A program made the position numbers and the translations under genes. This document shows positions 62,472-64,000 of a stretch of DNA of 64,000 nucleotides, piece by piece; positions within the stretch are counted from its first letter, which is position 1, and every line of letters starts with the position of its first letter. This DNA is from an uncultured Ruminococcus sp. (GTDB lineage: Bacteria; Bacillota; Clostridia; Oscillospirales; Ruminococcaceae), in contig CALEPT010000236.1 in the NCBI GenBank assembly GCA_937910385.1, forward strand, positions 1-64,000. The letters run 5' to 3'. A model generated the notes under the pieces. That model had not been told where the DNA came from. It was given only the letters and a program-made list of their open reading frames with translations, and did no database searches.

Positions 62472-63938
62472 TTACTGATAATCCGAGATATACCAGAGAA
62501 CGTCCTCCCCGGCATACTGCTCTATGATGACGGATTCTATTATCACGTCATCGACCGGCTTGTCATTGCCATCGGTATCGGCTTTCTGAATGTCAAAAAT
62601 TATATCCAGACCCTCGTACACCTGACCGAAAACAGTATATGAACCATCGAGCCACGGAGTACCGCCTGCTGTAGTGTATACCTCTTTGGCTGCATCGGAG
62701 AACTGATAGCCGTAGCTTTCAAGCTCTGATATCTCATCATCTGTATATACTTCTCCGGTAACTATATAGAACTGACTGCCGTCAGTAGCTGTAGAGCCGC
62801 TGTTTGCGTAAGCGATCGCACCTGCTGCATGGATAAGGTGGGGATCTGTGCCGCCGTCAAAGCTTCCGCCCCAGACGGATTCACCGCCCATGCCTGTTCC
62901 TTCAGGATCACCGCCCTGTATCATAAAGTCCTCTATGACACGGTGGAAGGTAAGTCCGTCATAGTAGCCTTCCTCGGCAAGACCAATGAAGTTTTCTACA
63001 CCTTTATCTGCGTATTCCGGGAAAAGCTTTATCTTAATGTTGCCGTCATAGCCTTTTATTTTCATGTTTACGACGGTCTCTCCCTCTTCGGGAGCAGTAA
63101 AATTCTCAACGGGGACATTTGCTTCGGCAGGAGAAGTTGTTGTCTGTGCTGAAGAAGTCTCCTCCTGATATTCGTCATAATCGCTTATATACCAGTTTAT
63201 TTCCTCGCCGTCGTATTCGCCGACCTTGACGGATTCCATAATGACGGATTCCATGGGCATATTGTTTGAAGTATCGGTAGAAACATTCTGTATTTTGAAT
63301 ATGATATCCAGTCCCTCGTAGACCTGACCGAAGACCGTGTAGTCTCCGTCGAGCCAAGGGGCTCCGCCGACTGTCTCGTATATTTCCTTTGCCTGATCCG
63401 AGAAGGAATAGCCATTAGCTTCGTAGTAATCCATTGTTGCCTCGTCCGAGACAGTACCTGTTACGATGTAGAACTGGCTGCCGTCAGTAGCAGTAGAGCC
63501 GCTGTTTGCGTAGGCTACAGCTCCCGCTGCGTGGATAAGGTGGGGGTCTGTGCCACCGTCAAACTTTCCGCCCCATATGGACTCGCCGCCCGTGCCTGTG
63601 CCGAGCGGATCGCCGCCCTGTATCATGAAGTCCTTTATAACGCGGTGGAAGGTAAGCCCGTCGTAATAGCCCGATTTTGCGAGCTCAACGAAGTTCTCGA
63701 CTCCCTTGTCGGCGTATTCGGGGAAGAGCTTGATCTTTACCTCGCCGTAATCCTTTATATTCATGATTATGACCGTCTCGCCTTTTTCGGGAGCGGTGAA
63801 GTTTGCAATATCAACGTCTGTCTGAGCTGCCGAGTCTGATGTTTCGCTTTCTTCGACCTCTATTTCCTTTCCGCAGGAGGAGAGGACTGCTGCAGATATT
63901 ACTCCGCACATGAGAAATGTCAGTATTTTCCTGAACAT
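62472..63938 (-). CDS. Lipoprotein with two tandem cyclophilin-type PPIase domains
   Basis: The 488-aa protein has a lipoprotein signal (MFRKILTFLMCGVISAAVLSSC, lipobox LSSC) and two cyclophilin-type peptidyl-prolyl isomerase domains, about residues 45-255 and 280-485. Both repeat YYDGLTFHRVI(K/E)DFMIQGGDP, GSTATDGSQFYIVTG and YTVFGQVYEGLDIIF. The conserved Arg, Phe and Gln of the active site are kept in both. It is anchored outside the membrane and probably helps fold exported proteins. A Thr/Ser-rich linker of about 25 residues joins the domains. AAGGAGTG precedes the ATG. Confidence 0.9.
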   Translation of the reverse strand: MFRKILTFLMCGVISAAVLSSCGKEIEVEESETSDSAAQTDVDIANFTAPEKGETVIIMNIKDYGEVKIKLFPEYADKGVENFVELAKSGYYDGLTFHRVIKDFMIQGGDPLGTGTGGESIWGGKFDGGTDPHLIHAAGAVAYANSGSTATDGSQFYIVTGTVSDEATMDYYEANGYSFSDQAKEIYETVGGAPWLDGDYTVFGQVYEGLDIIFKIQNVSTDTSNNMPMESVIMESVKVGEYDGEEINWYISDYDEYQEETSSAQTTTSPAEANVPVENFTAPEEGETVVNMKIKGYDGNIKIKLFPEYADKGVENFIGLAEEGYYDGLTFHRVIEDFMIQGGDPEGTGMGGESVWGGSFDGGTDPHLIHAAGAIAYANSGSTATDGSQFYIVTGEVYTDDEISELESYGYQFSDAAKEVYTTAGGTPWLDGSYTVFGQVYEGLDIIFDIQKADTDGNDKPVDDVIIESVIIEQYAGEDVLWYISDYQ

Positions 63939-64000
63939 AATAAAATTTCACTCCTTAAATTCAGTATAATATAGTGTGAAATCAAGTAAGTCCCAATCCG

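Overview
The window looks like the replication-origin region of a Ruminococcus chromosome, close to the cellulolytic R. flavefaciens group. The evidence is low-GC Firmicute codon use, strong SigA-type promoters with 17-bp spacing, the Firmicute order serS-parB-parA-noc-rsmG-mnmG-mnmE-jag-yidC-yidD-rnpA-rpmH // dnaA-dnaN-yaaA-recF-remB-gyrB-gyrA, and a secreted GH5 cellulase with a poly-Thr linker and a cellulosomal dockerin. Genes left of about 24.1 kb read mostly leftward and genes right of about 24.5 kb mostly rightward, so the origin most likely flanks dnaA.

Layout. (1) 0-6.4 kb: a leftward operon with its own promoter and a hairpin leader, encoding a circularly permuted ATP-grasp enzyme, an alpha-E protein, a transglutaminase-like protein, an intact and a degenerate AstE/AspA (M14-like) hydrolase, a 62-aa Thr/Ser-rich protein and citrate synthase. 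(2) 6.4-10.3 kb: a leftward pair, an aromatic-acid-exporter-like protein fused to a degenerate HAD domain and a PEP-synthase-type ATP-grasp protein with a KaiC-like N-terminus. (3) 10.3-12.4 kb: divergent NAD+ synthetase. (4) 12.5-24.1 kb: the origin-left block, with two perfect parS sites (15781 and 19391). (5) 24.1-36.6 kb: the origin-right block, with small membrane-protein genes between the canonical ones. (6) 36.6-47.2 kb: housekeeping genes (YtaF-like, sugar isomerase-like, nrdR, pseudouridine synthase, orphan MsmX-type ATPase, carB) and a cluster of DnaA boxes at 42.57-42.76 kb. (7) 47.2-49.4 kb: the dockerin cellulase. (8) 49.5-55.4 kb: a TetR-controlled MMPL/RND exporter with a very large heptad-repeat secreted partner, three matching operators and a folded leader RNA. 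(9) 55.5-59.8 kb: a split 2-hydroxyacyl-CoA dehydratase activase-like pair. (10) 59.8-64 kb: a dispersed hairpin repeat, psd, murA and a double-cyclophilin lipoprotein.

The leads I rank highest are the ATP-grasp/alpha-E operon with its pseudoenzyme and Thr-rich peptide, the DnaA-box cluster about 18 kb from dnaA, and the TetR/RND/heptad exporter with its leader RNA. No IS element, CRISPR array, rRNA or complete tRNA was seen. All assignments come from reading the sequence and recalled family motifs; no database search was run.
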